This document shows, piece by piece, positions 23,630 through 35,232 of a stretch of DNA of 64,000 nucleotides. Both the position numbers and the translations under genes were made by a program. The notes under the pieces were generated by a model, which saw only the letters and a list, made by a program, of their open reading frames with translations, searched no databases and had not been told where the DNA came from. Position 1 is the first letter of the stretch. Each line of letters starts with the position of its first letter. The DNA is from Sympetrum striolatum (Eukaryota > Arthropoda > Insecta > Odonata > Libellulidae): the NCBI GenBank assembly GCA_947579665.1, contig OX388352.1, forward strand, positions 33,536,216 to 33,600,215, read 5' to 3'.

Positions 23630-24850
23630 CGGTGAACTTCGTACCACCTAAAATTGATTTGATTTTAACACTTCATAAGCGGTTATCAATCCTTATCAAC
23701 TTTACAACTCCAATTGATTGATATCGATAATATTGGTCGCATCGTGTACGGTTTGAGATTCGTTTCTTTATTAAATTAAACTCGTTTGTAGTTCAAATGA
23801 ATTCAATGTCTTTAATTTTCATAAATGCTGTTAACGTTCAATATATTCACTTGTCGCTCATTTTCAGTCGCCCTCGAATGTAATTCGGACATGCGAATAC
23901 GTCTATTATTTTTATCAGTCGCTCGCTTGTCATCAGTTAGGTTTGCTAGTGTAGTAGCTCGCCACGCATATGACTGACTACGACGACCTATGTCAGCTCG
24001 TTCACTCCTTGGCATTTTAATGAACACTGTAAAACGATACGGAATTGTTTTCACAGTCACTCAAATATGTGGAACTTACCTTCAGAAGTTTACAATATAG
24101 AAATCCATACACTAAGTCCTCTGGTAGAGAGAGAGTGAAACTGTTATAAACCTAAAATTCAGTAAATAATTACGTTGCTGTAAATAAAACATGGTTGCTA
24201 CTGACGTTAAAAAAATTGTAAAAATTTAAATGTTCGAACTTTTTCCGTGTGATTCTTCACAGGATATTGTTTGTAACAGTAAATGTTAAAATCTCATGCA
24301 AATTTTTTCTTCTTTATGAAGTGTATCACTTATTATCAGGATTAATTTTAACTTGTCTTATATTTTTAATGTATTTTGATGGATAAATACATGAACATGA
24401 AATCAACAATCGCCTTCATTGTCAAGGGGGATGGGTTTTTTACAACCTCAAAAGTTTGATAAACTATTCACGCATTTTATCAACATTCTCAAAATTTCGA
24501 ATCGTAAACTATATTTTACGACCACAATAAGAATCTTTATTCTATTCGCCTTCTTTTGGTGCATGATTCGACTTTTTACAACTATTATTTCTAATTTAAA
24601 TTTTCAAATGAAATAAAGCCTGCAGCGAGAAAAATGAACTTTACGTGCATTCCTTATGGAAATGCTTTTTCAATTTTTCGGCTGTTCCTTTTGGGTTTTT
24701 CCTAATTTTATTTTTTCCTTAACCATGTCCGTACGGAGGTGAACAAAAAAAATTTCAAATCGGTCGAGCCGTTTTCGAGTTTTAGACGACGCACAGTGGG
24801 CTAGAAACGAAAAAAGCTGGCAAAATATGTATATTTACGTTATATATAAT
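23630..24850 (-). mobile_element. Helitron remnant, 3' end and N-terminal ORF piece
   Basis: On the minus strand the element ends GGTGGTACGAAGTTCACC, a small hairpin (GGTG/CACC), then GGGTCATCTAG with CTAG as the terminal CTRR and a T following, the classic Helitron 3' terminus. A minus-strand ORF with ATG at 24015 (MPRSERADIGRRSQSYAWRA and on to about 23812) has the basic, repetitive style of the N-terminus of arthropod Helitron proteins. Around 24740-24790 the reverse complement carries ACTCGAAAACGGCTCGACCG, a phrase often seen near Helitron 5' regions. No Rep or helicase motif is present, so it is non-autonomous or deleted. The 5' end is not precisely placed. Confidence 0.6.
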
Positions 24851-25729
24851 ACGTTCGAAAGTCGTATATCGTCGTATACGAAAGTGGTTTATTTGAGTGC
24901 GGACTTTGAAACTTCGCATGGTCATTTTTGAATAAATTCTACATATAACTGCGAAATCGTTTCTTTTGAACCCCGCGCGTTACAATTCTACTGGGGGTCA
25001 GATTTGACCAAATTTTGCGAAAAATGCCGGTCTTCGATTTTTCGAGAAATTCTTCTACTTCAAAACGATGCTGAACCCATTTAAGGTAAGTTATCGGATA
25101 AAAAACAACGCCAGGTTATAAACCTATACTATATCTTTCACAAACGTTAAATTTAATGATTGCAAATGAATATTTTTATATTTTATGCAACAAAAAAGCG
25201 GACTCTCGTTTTAGAGAAACTTTTTACCTAAAGCGAGGAAAATAGTTGAGAGGGACTCCAATGGACATAAAAATATTTATACTACGTTATTCTTTGAAGC
25301 TTTTTGAAGAGGAATCTGAAATAAAACCTTGTCCCCCCAATTCGCCCCCCCCCCCGATAATAATAACGAATTTTCGACAACACTGCATGGGCAAATCCGC
25401 GCGGCGGAGTACGGCCCTCTGGGAAGATCTCCGTTTGAGAGGAACTAGGAACGTACCAAAGCTTCTCGATGACATGTTTTCATGTTTATTAGCAAAGTTT
25501 TTCCGCTATGAATATTAGAGATGAGAAGTCATAATGTAAAACCCCAGTTTCAATCCGTGTGATTGGTGAAAATGTCCAATTTGGCTGTATTTTAAGACAT
25601 AGGTCTATTCCTACGTCTATGACGTTGCATTTTCTTTCATATCGCTATATCGCTAATTTATCATCAAAATCATGCAGTCAAGAATGACTTTAAGGAAATT
25701 TTATAATTTGCACCTTACCTTCTGCCTTA
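24851..25729. other. Unassigned region
   Basis: Both strands are open across about 25246-25518 (plus) and 25287-25475 (minus), around a C-run (25346-25355) and the GC-rich GGGCAAATCCGCGCGGCGGA. Neither reading is recognisable. It may be part of an unidentified transposon. Confidence 0.35.
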
Positions 25730-25734
25730 TATAC

Positions 25735-27119
25735 AATCCTCGTCTGAGGAGTCTACATCTCCATACGCGATTACCTCTTCTTCATTCAGGATGAGGAGCT
25801 GCTTCACTTCTCAACTCAGAATCGTGGATCTATTTGCTGCCCGAATTGGTACTGACATAGATATTAGTGGATCAGAAGTAATAAGCAATCTTCGCACTAA
25901 GTCTTCTTTCTTAGCAACTAGGGAGTATTTCCTTGTAAAACGTTCACGGAATCTCCTCGTGTCCTTATTTCTCTCTTCTGTCGCCTCTTCTGAGAGTTGG
26001 TCCAGTGGTAGAATTGCTTCTTTTTCAATTTAAGCTCCGTGAATCAGCACTTTATTAATTGTTGGCGGCATATAGTACCATGGTTACAAGTGTACATACA
26101 TGTCTGCTGTAGCCCCGCAGTTATCGTCATATGCTCTTCCATTCAGAGTTAATCCCCTTGAAATTGCCTTTAAGATCGTAGCAAATCTTTTTATAAGATC
26201 CTCGTTTATCCCTGAAAAGTAAATGTTAATGTATTCAATATGGAAGAATCATAGCAAAAGTAAGAGTTACACATTTCAAAAAGATCACTCACACATCTCT
26301 AAATATTCTAAATGACAAAATATGCCATACATTTCTCGTGCCTCTGTTTCATAAAAGAGCAAATATGAAGGAAAATAATTATAATTTCGAACCTGTTATT
26401 TCAGCTGCTAAATTTGGACAGTCAAAGAAACGCCTTGCATTGTTTCCATCGATGCTGTTCCCATATCCCGGTTTTGGTACATCCGCAATCATCCCCATCT
26501 TTTTTTAATTCCGTTTGGACATCAGATTTCCTCTCCGAGGGGTAATTTTGTATTGCCACGAGCCTATTTGTGAAACAAAGGGTACTTTTAATGGATTTTT
26601 CTTATGAAATAACATTATAGTCATCAATATTGTATTCTCACCTGTCATTGCTTAAAGTTTAGTCGATGAGATATATGTAATAGACACTCAAAAAATCTAA
26701 TATAGCAATGCAGCGTTGAAATACCAATTGATAGTTTTTTAGCGTCAACAGGTCGAGTCTTCACCACCCGTAGATCGTTCATCTCGGAAATTTTCGCCCC
26801 GCATATATAGCATTTCATGCTTGGGCTTTTGGTCAGCACATTACAGATCTAAAAGATAAATTTTAACAGATGAAACAAAGCATTTTGTGTTATATTTTAT
26901 CAGCGTAAGAAAACTTTACCTTACCGTTTATCATTGTAAGCAACAAACAGAATTTGATGCGGTGAATGCCGGCATTTACAAGTTTTAAATCTTCTATTTC
27001 CTTTAAAAGATAATTTTATTCCACCTTGATTATTGCCTTCATTTCTTTTGTCCACTGAAGGCGAATCGGTCTGCAAAATCTTGCTGATGAAGGCCGAGGA
27101 TTTTCCCAGATTATTTCAC
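25735..27119 (-). pseudogene. Transib (RAG1-related) transposase, C-terminal exons, decayed
   Basis: Four exon-like blocks with matching splice sites lie on the minus strand. Block 26920-27119 has WENPRPSSARFCRPIRLQW and ends MINGK|GTAAAG. Block 26642-26848 starts ICNVLTKSPSMKCYICGAKI (a C-x2-C zinc motif, EMNDL, STLHCYIRFFECLLH) and ends at GTGAG. Block 26393-26563 has VPKPGYGNSIDGNNARRFF and EITG. Block 26211 down to about 25735 starts at TTTTCAG and carries YMPPTINKVLIHG, LSEEATEERNKDTRRFRERF and LLITSDPLIS. The last block aligns in style with the RAG1/Transib C-terminal core holding the catalytic glutamate. In-frame stops (the Trp position before 26642, HGA-stop, and others) show it is dead. 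The N-terminal part is at 28.8-29.2 kb. Confidence 0.72.
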
Positions 27120-27229
27120 CTATATGGAGAAAAAGGAATTGAAAATGCATTAATTAATAGTTATTCATAATACAATCAATGTCGAACTTGTTGATTTCGT
27201 ACCTGATTCATCGTTTCTTCATGTTTCTT

Positions 27230-28685
27230 CATTCATGCTTAAAGAACTGGCAGAAAGCGTCGCCCCTTATCTGAAAATTATATTTTGTAAATCGATAAAT
27301 GAAGGTAGGGTCCCATCCGATTGGAAATTAGCTAATATTACTCCTGTTTACAAAAGCGGATTAAAGGAGGACCCAGGAAATTATAGACCCATATCATTAA
27401 CTTCGCTGTCCTGAAAGGAAATGGAACATATCGTCGTAAGCTCACTCATGGGATTTTTAGATAGAAATGAATTCCTCGACGCAAACCAGCATGGTTTTCG
27501 TAAGTCCCGATCATGTGAAACCCAACTTGCTCTATTTGTACACGATATCTTAAAGTCCGCCGAAAGTAAAAAGCAAGTGGACGCTATTTTCCTAGATTTC
27601 TAAAAAGCATTCGATAGAGTCCCCTACTACAAAATAATTTACAAACTAAAACTAGCGTGCATTAACAAGGAAGTAGTCGACTGGGTTAAGGATTTTCTCT
27701 ACGAGAGGGAACAACAAGTTGTACTGGATGGCGTTAGCTCAAATAGAGTCAAAGTTACCTCTGGCGTGCCTCAAGGCAGTGTAATTGGACCTCTTCTTTT
27801 CCTAATTTATATCAATGACTTGAGTGACGAGATAGTTAGTAATGTGAGGATATTTGCGGATGACTCGGTTATATATAGGGAAATAACAAACGAGGAAGAC
27901 CGGACATCTCTCTCAAACGATTTAGTCCTCATCCAAAGGTGGTGCGAAAAATGGGAATTAGATATTAACGTAAGTAAATGCTCCGTAGTTAATTTCTTCG
28001 AAAAGAAAAAAAATGCGTCCAAATCACCCATAAAAAATTAATGGAATTAGTATCAAAGTAGTAGATTCAGTTAAATATCTCGGGATCAACATTACTAATA
28101 ACTTAAATTGGAGCACGCATATTCGAAAAATCTGCGGCAAAGCAAGTAAAAGGCTTGGCTTTGTAAAGCTTATTGTCGGTAAATGCGACGAAAAGGTGAG
28201 AGAGCGATGTTATTTTACCTTGGTCAGACCCCTTCTGGAATATGCGGCAAGTATATGGGATCCGTTAGATGAAAAGTGTACTCGCGAACTCGAGAAAGTG
28301 CAGCGTAAAGCGGTTCGTTTTGTTAAGAAATGCTACGATAAAAAAGCAAGCGTTACAAAAATGCTCTCAGACGTAGGTTGGGAATCCTTGAAAGAAAGGA
28401 GATTGGAAGCTAGGCTGCGATTGCTTAATAAATTCAGGGAAACTACATTTTCCAAAGATACAATCGGTATCATGCAACCCCCCTGCTACGTCGGTCGATC
28501 CGATAATGACCGTAAGTTAAGAGAAATAGATGCTAGGACGAATCGTTTTAGAGATTCATTCTTTCCGCGAACAATACGTGACAATAATCGAATAAGGAAG
28601 TAATTTAGATTCAACTGGTGTTTACACCCCCTGCCACACGCCGAAAGGCGGCTTGTAGGGTATTAATGTAGATGTAGATGTAGAT
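27230..28685 (+). mobile_element. 5'-truncated CR1/L2-like LINE with (GATGTA)n tail
   Basis: Translation, across one TGA, one TAA and a frameshift, gives the fingers (RVPSDWKLANITPVYKSG, GNYRPISLTSL, ANQHGFRKSRSCETQL), palm (DAIFLDF-stop-KAFDRVPY, SGVPQGSVIGPLLFLIYIND), an intact catalytic FADD in VRIFADDSVIYREI (27766-28041), the thumb and the C-terminus (LEYAASIWDPLD, VQRKAVRFVKKCYDKKASVT in 28196-28603). The 3' end is GCCGAAAGGCGGCTTGTAGG followed by GATGTA repeats to 28685. Endonuclease is absent. It sits inside the Transib gene, separating its N- and C-terminal parts, so it inserted after Transib. Confidence 0.9.
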
Positions 28686-28779
28686 CGTTAACCAAAGCCG
28701 AGGCACCATTGAGCTCATGAATAAGAATTGATCTGACTTATCTTCCGTTTACCAGATTTGCTTGTATTGAGAATGGCCA

Positions 28780-29192
28780 GAGCTACCATCAAAGCCTTAC
28801 TTGCATATCATCGTGGAATTGATTTTCCTTCCTTAAGATAGAACAGTCGAAACTAATGCTATAATACGGGATGCTGTGTGCGACAGAAGATCTTGCAAAT
28901 TGACCATGACTTTTAGCTGATTCACGGAAAATATTATACTGAGTTTTACTCAACTCAGAAGATATAATTAGCGATAACGCCTCTTCTCCTGACAACTGAG
29001 ATTACGCATGTTCACTTTTCTTCCACCTAGAAAGAACCCTCTTTGCCCTTGTAGGTGTCGTTGTGGTAATTTCTTTCAGCAACTTCAAAGCAGCTTTATC
29101 TCCTTCATCTCCTAGAGTCATCCTTGCAGCATAAGATAGTTCAGCTGTGGAGAGTGTGGATCTGTTTTCCTTTGTTTCGATCTGTCACTTCC
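28780..29192 (-). pseudogene. Transib transposase, N-terminal exon, decayed
   Basis: Minus-strand reading from about 29190, after an acceptor-like GTGACAG, gives IETKENRSTLSTAELSYAAR, then LLKEITTTTPTRAKRV, a stop, and SGEEALSLIISSELSKTQYN (28789-28995), ending at a good GTAAGG donor near 28791. The TTPTRA and EEAL...LSKTQYN segments are those of Transib N-terminal regions as I know them. It is collinear with the blocks at 25.7-27.1 kb, with the CR1-like LINE between them. Exons for the middle of the protein, including the first catalytic aspartates, are not visible, so they are deleted or unrecognisable. Confidence 0.6.
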
Positions 29193-29635
29193 AAAAACAA
29201 CTGTGCGGGGTACTCGGGTATTAGAAATATCGTACAATTCTGATTATTTTGTTGAGATTATCTTTTATTTTTTTGGAAGTAGCATTAGAGTTTTGACTAT
29301 TATATGGGATAATATATCACAACTAAATTTGAATAGCCTTATTTTATTTTAATTAAATAATGTGATATAATTAATGTTAATGCAATAAACAATGAATCAA
29401 TTGAAAAATCTGTAAGAAAGGGTGACTGAATTGCCACAGACACACGACATGACATTGTGTATAGCAATCCCATCAAAAGTGGCTGTGCGGGTTACTTTGG
29501 TATCCCATTCAAAAACTAAAGATATTTTGGAAACAAGTACGTGAAACAAATTTCTTTAAATTTCATAATATAAAAGAAACATTGATGCACGAATAAATGG
29601 AAAAAGAAAAATATGTGATTAAAAATAAAACTTGA
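29193..29635. other. Spacer with a repeated CTGTGCGGG phrase
   Basis: ACTGTGCGGGGTACTCGGGTA at about 29201 and GCTGTGCGGGTTACTTTGGT at about 29483 are diverged direct repeats. They may be leftovers of a transposon end. No gene seen. Confidence 0.4.
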
Positions 29636-30130
29636 TAAACATTGATGAAGTCTGAGATACATGGAAAGAGTACATTGAGGAACTCCACCAGGGTAAGGAT
29701 ATTGAGGAAGGAAATGTATATATTGAAAACGATGAAGGAACAGAAGCCTCCACGCCACAGCCTCTTGGCCCACCAATATGGAAAGAAGAAGAGGGAGAGA
29801 AGAGGACAGTCCATTACAAAACCTTAAGCCAGGCAAGGCTACAGGAATTGATGATATACCTACAGAACTTTCAAAGAAGGTAGGAGATGAGGCAAAAGAG
29901 GAATTCCTCAAGTTGGTTAAAGACTGTTATGAAAGAGAGGTGATACCAGAGGACTTTATAATAAGTAAAATACTGCCAAAGAAAGGAAACGCAATGGAAT
30001 GTAACAATTAAAGAACGCTTTCACTATTACTGCATGCCTCAAAAGTCAGGTAACTAAGAAGAGATTAAAAACAAATTAGATAATTACATTGGGGAAGGCC
30101 GATTTGGATTTAGGACTAGAATTAGGTGTA
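29636..30130 (+). mobile_element. RTE-like LINE fragment (start of reverse transcriptase)
   Basis: A first frame (about 29650-29800) reads GNVYIENDEGTEAST then PLGPPIWKEE; the next (29778-30011) continues LKPGKATGIDDIPTELSKKV and ends PKKGNAMECNN at a stop. After it, HASKV and a frameshifted IGEGRFGFRT-like stretch reach about 30125. The order GKATGIDDIPTEL, PKKGN, CNNxRT is that of RTE-type endonuclease/reverse-transcriptase proteins. The catalytic core and 3' end are missing. The 59.0-59.7 kb fragment carries the other half of a similar protein. Confidence 0.8.
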
Positions 30131-30357
30131 ATTATTTGTTCTATTGCATAAAATATTAATTTCTTTGAAGTGAAATTTATTGGCAATTAGTATAAATGTA
30201 TGTATGTTGTGCAGGTGTGATTCCTCCTCTGACTGATTCGTTGTACCCTTTCGTTGTCGTAATGGGAAGCAAGAAAGTGAATAGAGAACGATGCAATTAG
30301 TTATCTTTCCTTTTCATGTTTGAACTTTAGGACATATGCTTCATATATATTACTGTA
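30131..30357. other. Short spacer
   Basis: No recognised feature. Confidence 0.4.
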
Positions 30358-30530
30358 TATTTATTTATTTAAGTTTGCGTTGCAAGTTGGCCTTCAGGCT
30401 AGGTGACAACGTTTGAGGGGAACATAAAAATGATTCTAAACCCGGCATTCGCCCAAGACGGGAGGGAAACCCCTCCAAAAACCTCCCGTAGGCTGCACAA
30501 TTTAACTACAATACATATATTACAAGTACA
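30358..30530 (-). mobile_element. 3' end of a LINE or SINE with (TAAA)n tail
   Basis: On the minus strand, a GC-richer block (GGAGGTTTTTGGAGGGGTTT) leads to AAGGCCAACTTGCAACGCAA, then AAATAAATAAATA. This is the layout of a retroposon 3' end. No coding sequence is visible, so the parent family is unknown. Confidence 0.55.
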
Positions 30531-31408
30531 AAAAATTAAATCATGAATAAGAACTATCATACATAAATATATACGAGATTTGTTAATTAATTAAAATAAT
30601 ACAATACATGGTAGAATATCCATAAAGTCACATGCATAAATATAGGTTGATGGAATATAACAATACAACTCGATTTTATTGTTTTTTCAATTGCAGTATA
30701 AAGTACATATATTGTATTTGTACAAAGTATTTTTTACTTGTATAAAGTTCAATATTTATACTCTACAATAATTCAGTACTATAGGAGTGTGCCAAGGAAC
30801 GGTATTAGATTATTGTCACTGATGTAAATTCGTACGTGTGATATCTTTTACTACGAATGTAAAGTTCACGGAAAAAGAGATTATAATGGGTTTAGGGTGT
30901 TACCTATGGCATTCAAATACAGGCATCCCTCGTCAACCGCGGTTTCGCCAACCGCGGCCCTTGCGTATCCGCGGTTAATTTTTTGATATCCCTATATTGA
31001 ATCCCTTGTCAACCGCGGTCTACGAGTCAACCAACTCGACAGTCCGCAATGTAAATTCAGCTATAGTTGGTGCCCAATATTATACCAAGCTTCGCCGAGT
31101 GCGGAATCAGAATTAATTTTACTCGGTATGCTTATGCGACCATTTTTAGCATTTTTCATCCAATCATAAAATCTATTACTTAACAATTACTACCGCAACT
31201 CAAAATTTTACCGTACCGCGGAAACACCTCATTCCAAATTATTTTGTTTCTTATTCGAATTAAGATCCATCGCGAATTTTTACCAGATATTACAGAATTT
31301 CCTTTCATTAATAGTATTTTCTAATAAAATACATTAGCTTAGGTGTTTTCCTTTCAATTTGGTTTAAATTGGGAACCAAAAGTTTCCATAAACGGAACGG
31401 ATATCTTC

Positions 31409-31726
31409 CTATACAGCTGAAGCGCGTCGTTTGCATCTAGAGAGAGTGACTTCATACACTGAGGCACTTCTTTGAAATGTCTTTGCTCTGTATATCCTCA
31501 GCTTTTTAGAAAGGTTTATGACGTTATTCCTGAAAAGGGCTTCATATGCTTCTATGAACTTGGGCATCTCATCGGTCATCATGGGAGGGTAATTAAAAGA
31601 AATCTCATCGGGGTTTGAGAAGTCTAATAAGGGCTGACTGTCCACTTCAACGGTGTGGGCAGCCGTCTTTGGAAAATGATACATTGACATTTTTCCCGTC
31701 TGGGGTAAGCCGAGGGCAAACTCTAA
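31409..31726 (-). CDS. Unidentified ORF nested antisense in the Tigger 5' region
   Basis: The minus-strand frame is open for 106 codons, with an ATG at 31690 giving 93 residues (MSMYHFPKTAAHTVEVDSQP and on, ending RCKRRASAV). Composition is that of a normal soluble protein: prolines, FNYPPMMTDEMPKFIEAYEA, no low complexity. I do not recognise it, and it is not part of a usual Tigger transposase. Possibilities are a captured host exon, a remnant of another element, or chance openness in the transposon leader. Confidence 0.3.
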   Translation of the reverse strand, partial: LEFALGLPQTGKMSMYHFPKTAAHTVEVDSQPLLDFSNPDEISFNYPPMMTDEMPKFIEAYEALFRNNVINLSKKLRIYRAKTFQRSASVYEVTLSRCKRRASAV

Positions 31727-31828
31727 CTAGGACTTAGCTAGATTAGTTGAGTTGTCGGAGAAGTTTAGTTGTGTGTACTGAAGACAGTCGTCTCAATTTT
31801 TGGCGAATTTTCTTTTATATGAGCTGTG

Positions 31829-33480
31829 ATGGTTCCGAAGCGTAAATCAAGTGGGAAGAAAAGTAGTGTCTCCAAACGTGCAAGACGAGTAATGACACTC
31901 CATAAGAATTTAAAAGTTCTCGACAGGCTTACCCGCGGAGAATCCTATGCATCAGTTACCAGATCGATGGAAGTGAATGAGTCTACTATTAGGGCAATTA
32001 AAAATAGTGAGTCGTCAATCAGAACTAGTGCTCAGAGTGGAACTAGCGCAAGTGTTAAAGTGTCCTACGTGCCACGAAATAGTAACGTCGAAAAACAGAA
32101 GAGGCTCTGATAATATGGATTGAATCGCAGACACAAAACAGAGTGCCTTTAAGCACCTTAATTATCCGAGAAAAAGCCTTGCGGATATATAAACATTTCG
32201 CATCTTCAGGTGAAATCAGTGGCAAAAAACAATTCACCACAAGTAAGGGCTGGTTTGAGAGTTTTTAGAAAAGACATAACCTACATAATGTGAAGATTTC
32301 CGGTGAAATTGCATCTGCGGACCATAAAGCTGCGAAAGAGTTTCCCAATTTGTTTATGCAGCTTATTAAAGAGATGTGTTTAATGCCAATGCAACCGGAC
32401 CCTTCTGGGAGAGAATTCTTTCCCGGACTTATCTCCAAGTCTGACATGAGAGAAATGCTCCGGGATTTAAGGTTAAAATATACCGCGTCACGCTTCTTTT
32501 ATGCTCCAATGCAGCGGGCGATTTCAAAGTGCTATGCTAATTTACTGCTCGCAGAACCCGCGAGCTCTGTCAGGGAAAATTCAAAATAATCTTCCAGTGT
32601 TTTGTTGGTCCAACCGAAAGGCTTGGGTGAATCGAAATATCTTCTTGGACTGGTTTAACAATTGTTTTGTTCCCGAAGTCGAGAAATATATATATGTATC
32701 ATCAAAAGAATTGCCTTTTAAATTTTTCTCAATTTGGATGAGGAGGAGACCCAGGCCATCCTCAGGAACTTAAATCTGCTCACCCAACCTCCCACTTCCT
32801 CCCACCGAACACCACATCACTCCTCCAGCCTCTAGATCAGGGTAACATTTTTACCTTCAAGAGTTATTATATTCGGCGTACCTGCTTTTTCATGTTAGAA
32901 ATTATTGAGAAAAACAACTTTCTCTCTGTAACTGATTGTTGGAAAAAAATCAATGTTGCCGACAGCATAAATTTAATTAAGGAATCACTAGACGAGATTA
33001 AACCATCGACACTGAATTCATGTTGGCGGAAACTCTGGCAGTCATTGATTTTAAAGAATTTCTTAAACTTGTCGATGAACTGAATCTTATCGTTTCACAT
33101 GGAAGGCGACTGAAAGGGGAAGGGCTAGAAGACGTTCAGCTAAAAGATGCTGAAGAACTTTTAAATTCAAGCAATGAAGAGTTGAGTGAGGAGGATCTGG
33201 AGCAGCTCATCGACAAACAGGACGAGGCTGAGGAAGAGGACGAAGAAGAGCAACAGAAATTACTTTGGCCAATGTCAACAATATCGTTGATATGGCTTCA
33301 AATTTGTCAGATTTTGTGATTGACGTGGACCAAAAATGGACCGTAGCTTGATTTTCAAAAGAGGATTGGAGGAGTTACTGTAACCTTACAAAGAACTGAT
33401 GAAGAATCTAACGAAAAAACTTGGCCAACCAACTATCATATCATTCTTTCGTAAAATAGGAGATGCCGAATCATAAAGTG
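31829..33480 (+). pseudogene. Tigger transposase, frameshifted and inactive
   Basis: From ATG at 31829: an N-terminal helix-turn-helix of pipsqueak/CENP-B type (LKVLDRLTRGESYASVTRSM, ESTIRAIKNSE), then a CENP-B-type second helix-turn-helix (KKQFTTSKGWFESF) to about 32270, then AADHKAAKEFP-like sequence, then the DDE domain in at least three frames. Recognisable are SQNPRALSGKIQNNLPVF, KAWVNRNIFLDWFNNCFVPE, a damaged second-aspartate region (GDPGHPQELKSAHP), LPPNTTSLLQPLDQG and YYIRRT, ending in an acidic tail (EEDEEEQQK). The first catalytic aspartate region and the second-aspartate motif are altered, and several frameshifts are needed, so no functional enzyme is made. Confidence 0.9.
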
Positions 33481-33986
33481 CTGAGAGAGAGTGATTCGAG
33501 TACCGTAACTGGCATAACAGACACAGATCATTGATTATTCAAGGCAGTCTAGGTAACTGAAATTATATTTTCAATAAATTATTATTTATTGAAAAAAATC
33601 GACTATTTAAATATTATCTGTTAATGATTCAGGGCATAAACGTATTTAACATGGGAAATAACTTCGTAAATATAAAATTTATGTTGCAGACTAGCGCGTC
33701 TCCGTTAGAGCCAAAATTTCCGATGCAGAGGGAGCTGATCATTTTTATCGGAATTTATCGGCGCGTTTGCGATAGGAATGCGGCCAAAATTAAAGAGGAA
33801 CAATATCTAATAAATTTATACATGTAATAAACAGGGAAAACTATTTTATACTATTTTTCTCCCTATATTGTTGCTAGCAAAACCTAACCCTTGATTTCCC
33901 ATATACGTAATGCTTCGCCAACCGCGGTTTTGCCAACCGCGGCCTCTTTCGATTCCCTAACCCCCGCGGTTGGCGAGGTATACCTG

Positions 33987-34481
33987 TAGTTATTGTTTAT
34001 CCTTATAGCGAAAAGGACTATATATATTTAAAGAGGGAAGGCAATTTCAGTTATAACTTCCAAATTGTGTCATCGGTTAAGGGTATATAAAACTTCTCTT
34101 TGGTGCATAGGTTTGACAGGCAAATAAATTAAATGGGTATTATTTATTGATATGATGAATGGATATTTTTTATGCCATGCTACAACACTAAAACCCACCA
34201 AAGTAAGTTCTGTAAGGTGAAACAGCAACATAATAATTGGTTGCAGAATCAAATTATCTGCTGTCCTATAGGAACAATCCTTAATAATTGTATACAATAA
34301 AGTAAATACATATCTTTCCGCATTCGCAAAGTTACTCTACAATATTCATAAATGACGTAAATAAATAAAACAATATTGCAGTCTGCTTATTCATAAAAAA
34401 ATGAAAAAGCTGTATTTTGCCCTGCAAAATGCAAAATTTAACCTAAAAGTCTCAAGTTCCTCATTTTGCACTGAGTGAAGT
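33987..34481. other. Spacer between Tigger and the LTR element
   Basis: AT-rich. The 75-codon minus-strand frame at 34070-34297 has no recognisable motif. Confidence 0.45.
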
Positions 34482-34863
34482 TGTCGGAAGGACAGAGGGC
34501 AAGGGATGATTCAGAGTCAGTCCCGGATGAGTCTTTAGTTTATCGATGATGCATCTTGCATTGATTCTGGCATCCCTCATCCTCCTATGATTTTGGTGGT
34601 GACCTCTGGACCTTCCGAAACAGTTAAAGGGATGGCACAACTTGGGCTCTGGGCCTTCAGCCCACCGATAGCAACTTAAACGCACGCTCGTCAGACCCAC
34701 AGATATATTACAGTATATATCTGTGGTCTGTGGTATCTTATTATAGTATATATCTGTGGTCAGACCGATCCTCAATCGGTCGGCCATGATTTCCTCATAG
34801 ATGAGTAATTTGTATTCACAATTTTATTAATAAATAACTTCGGCCAACCATTTGTATAATTTC
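34482..34863 (+). repeat. 5' LTR
   Basis: Begins TGTCGGAAGGAC. Contains a near-tandem TATATCTGTGGTC motif and a GATTTCCTCAT segment near the end. It matches the 3' LTR over its whole length. The exact end base is uncertain by a few nucleotides. Confidence 0.9.
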
Positions 34864-35232
34864 TCAAATGTCAGGTCTCGACAGTTTTTGGCGTCAGGTG
34901 TAAAACAATCGGTTGCTCCCAGAATTAGTTTATATTTTCTCCTGATTCGTACTTTTACATTATACTCCCTTTTATTTTCGCGTATTACGCAGTCTTGACC
35001 TCTATTTGTTTTCCTAATTCTTCCGCGAGCTTACATTTCTTTTTCCGAGCCATCCGCACATTCAACTCATTTCCCAAGCCAAACAGATTCACCGAATTAC
35101 ATCGGAGATAGATCGTCCGCTAACGTATCCGCTGGCCCCTCGCAGCCGAACAGTAACGCTCTTGCTTTTTCAAACGCCGTAGGAAATTTAATTCATTTAA
35201 TCCCATGTTTCATCGGTGAAAATCGTATTTCT

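Larger units (their letters stand above)
30920..33986 (+). mobile_element. Tigger (pogo-type Tc1/mariner) element, both ends present
   Basis: TA dinucleotides at 30918-30919 and 33987-33988 flank terminal inverted repeats CAGGCATCCCTCGTCAACCG (left) and CAGGTATACCTCGCCAACCG (reverse complement of right). Further CCAACCGCGG copies lie just inside each end. At 3067 bp it is near full length for the family. It encodes a broken transposase (31829 to about 33480). An unrelated open frame lies antisense between the left end and the transposase (31409-31726). Confidence 0.95.
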
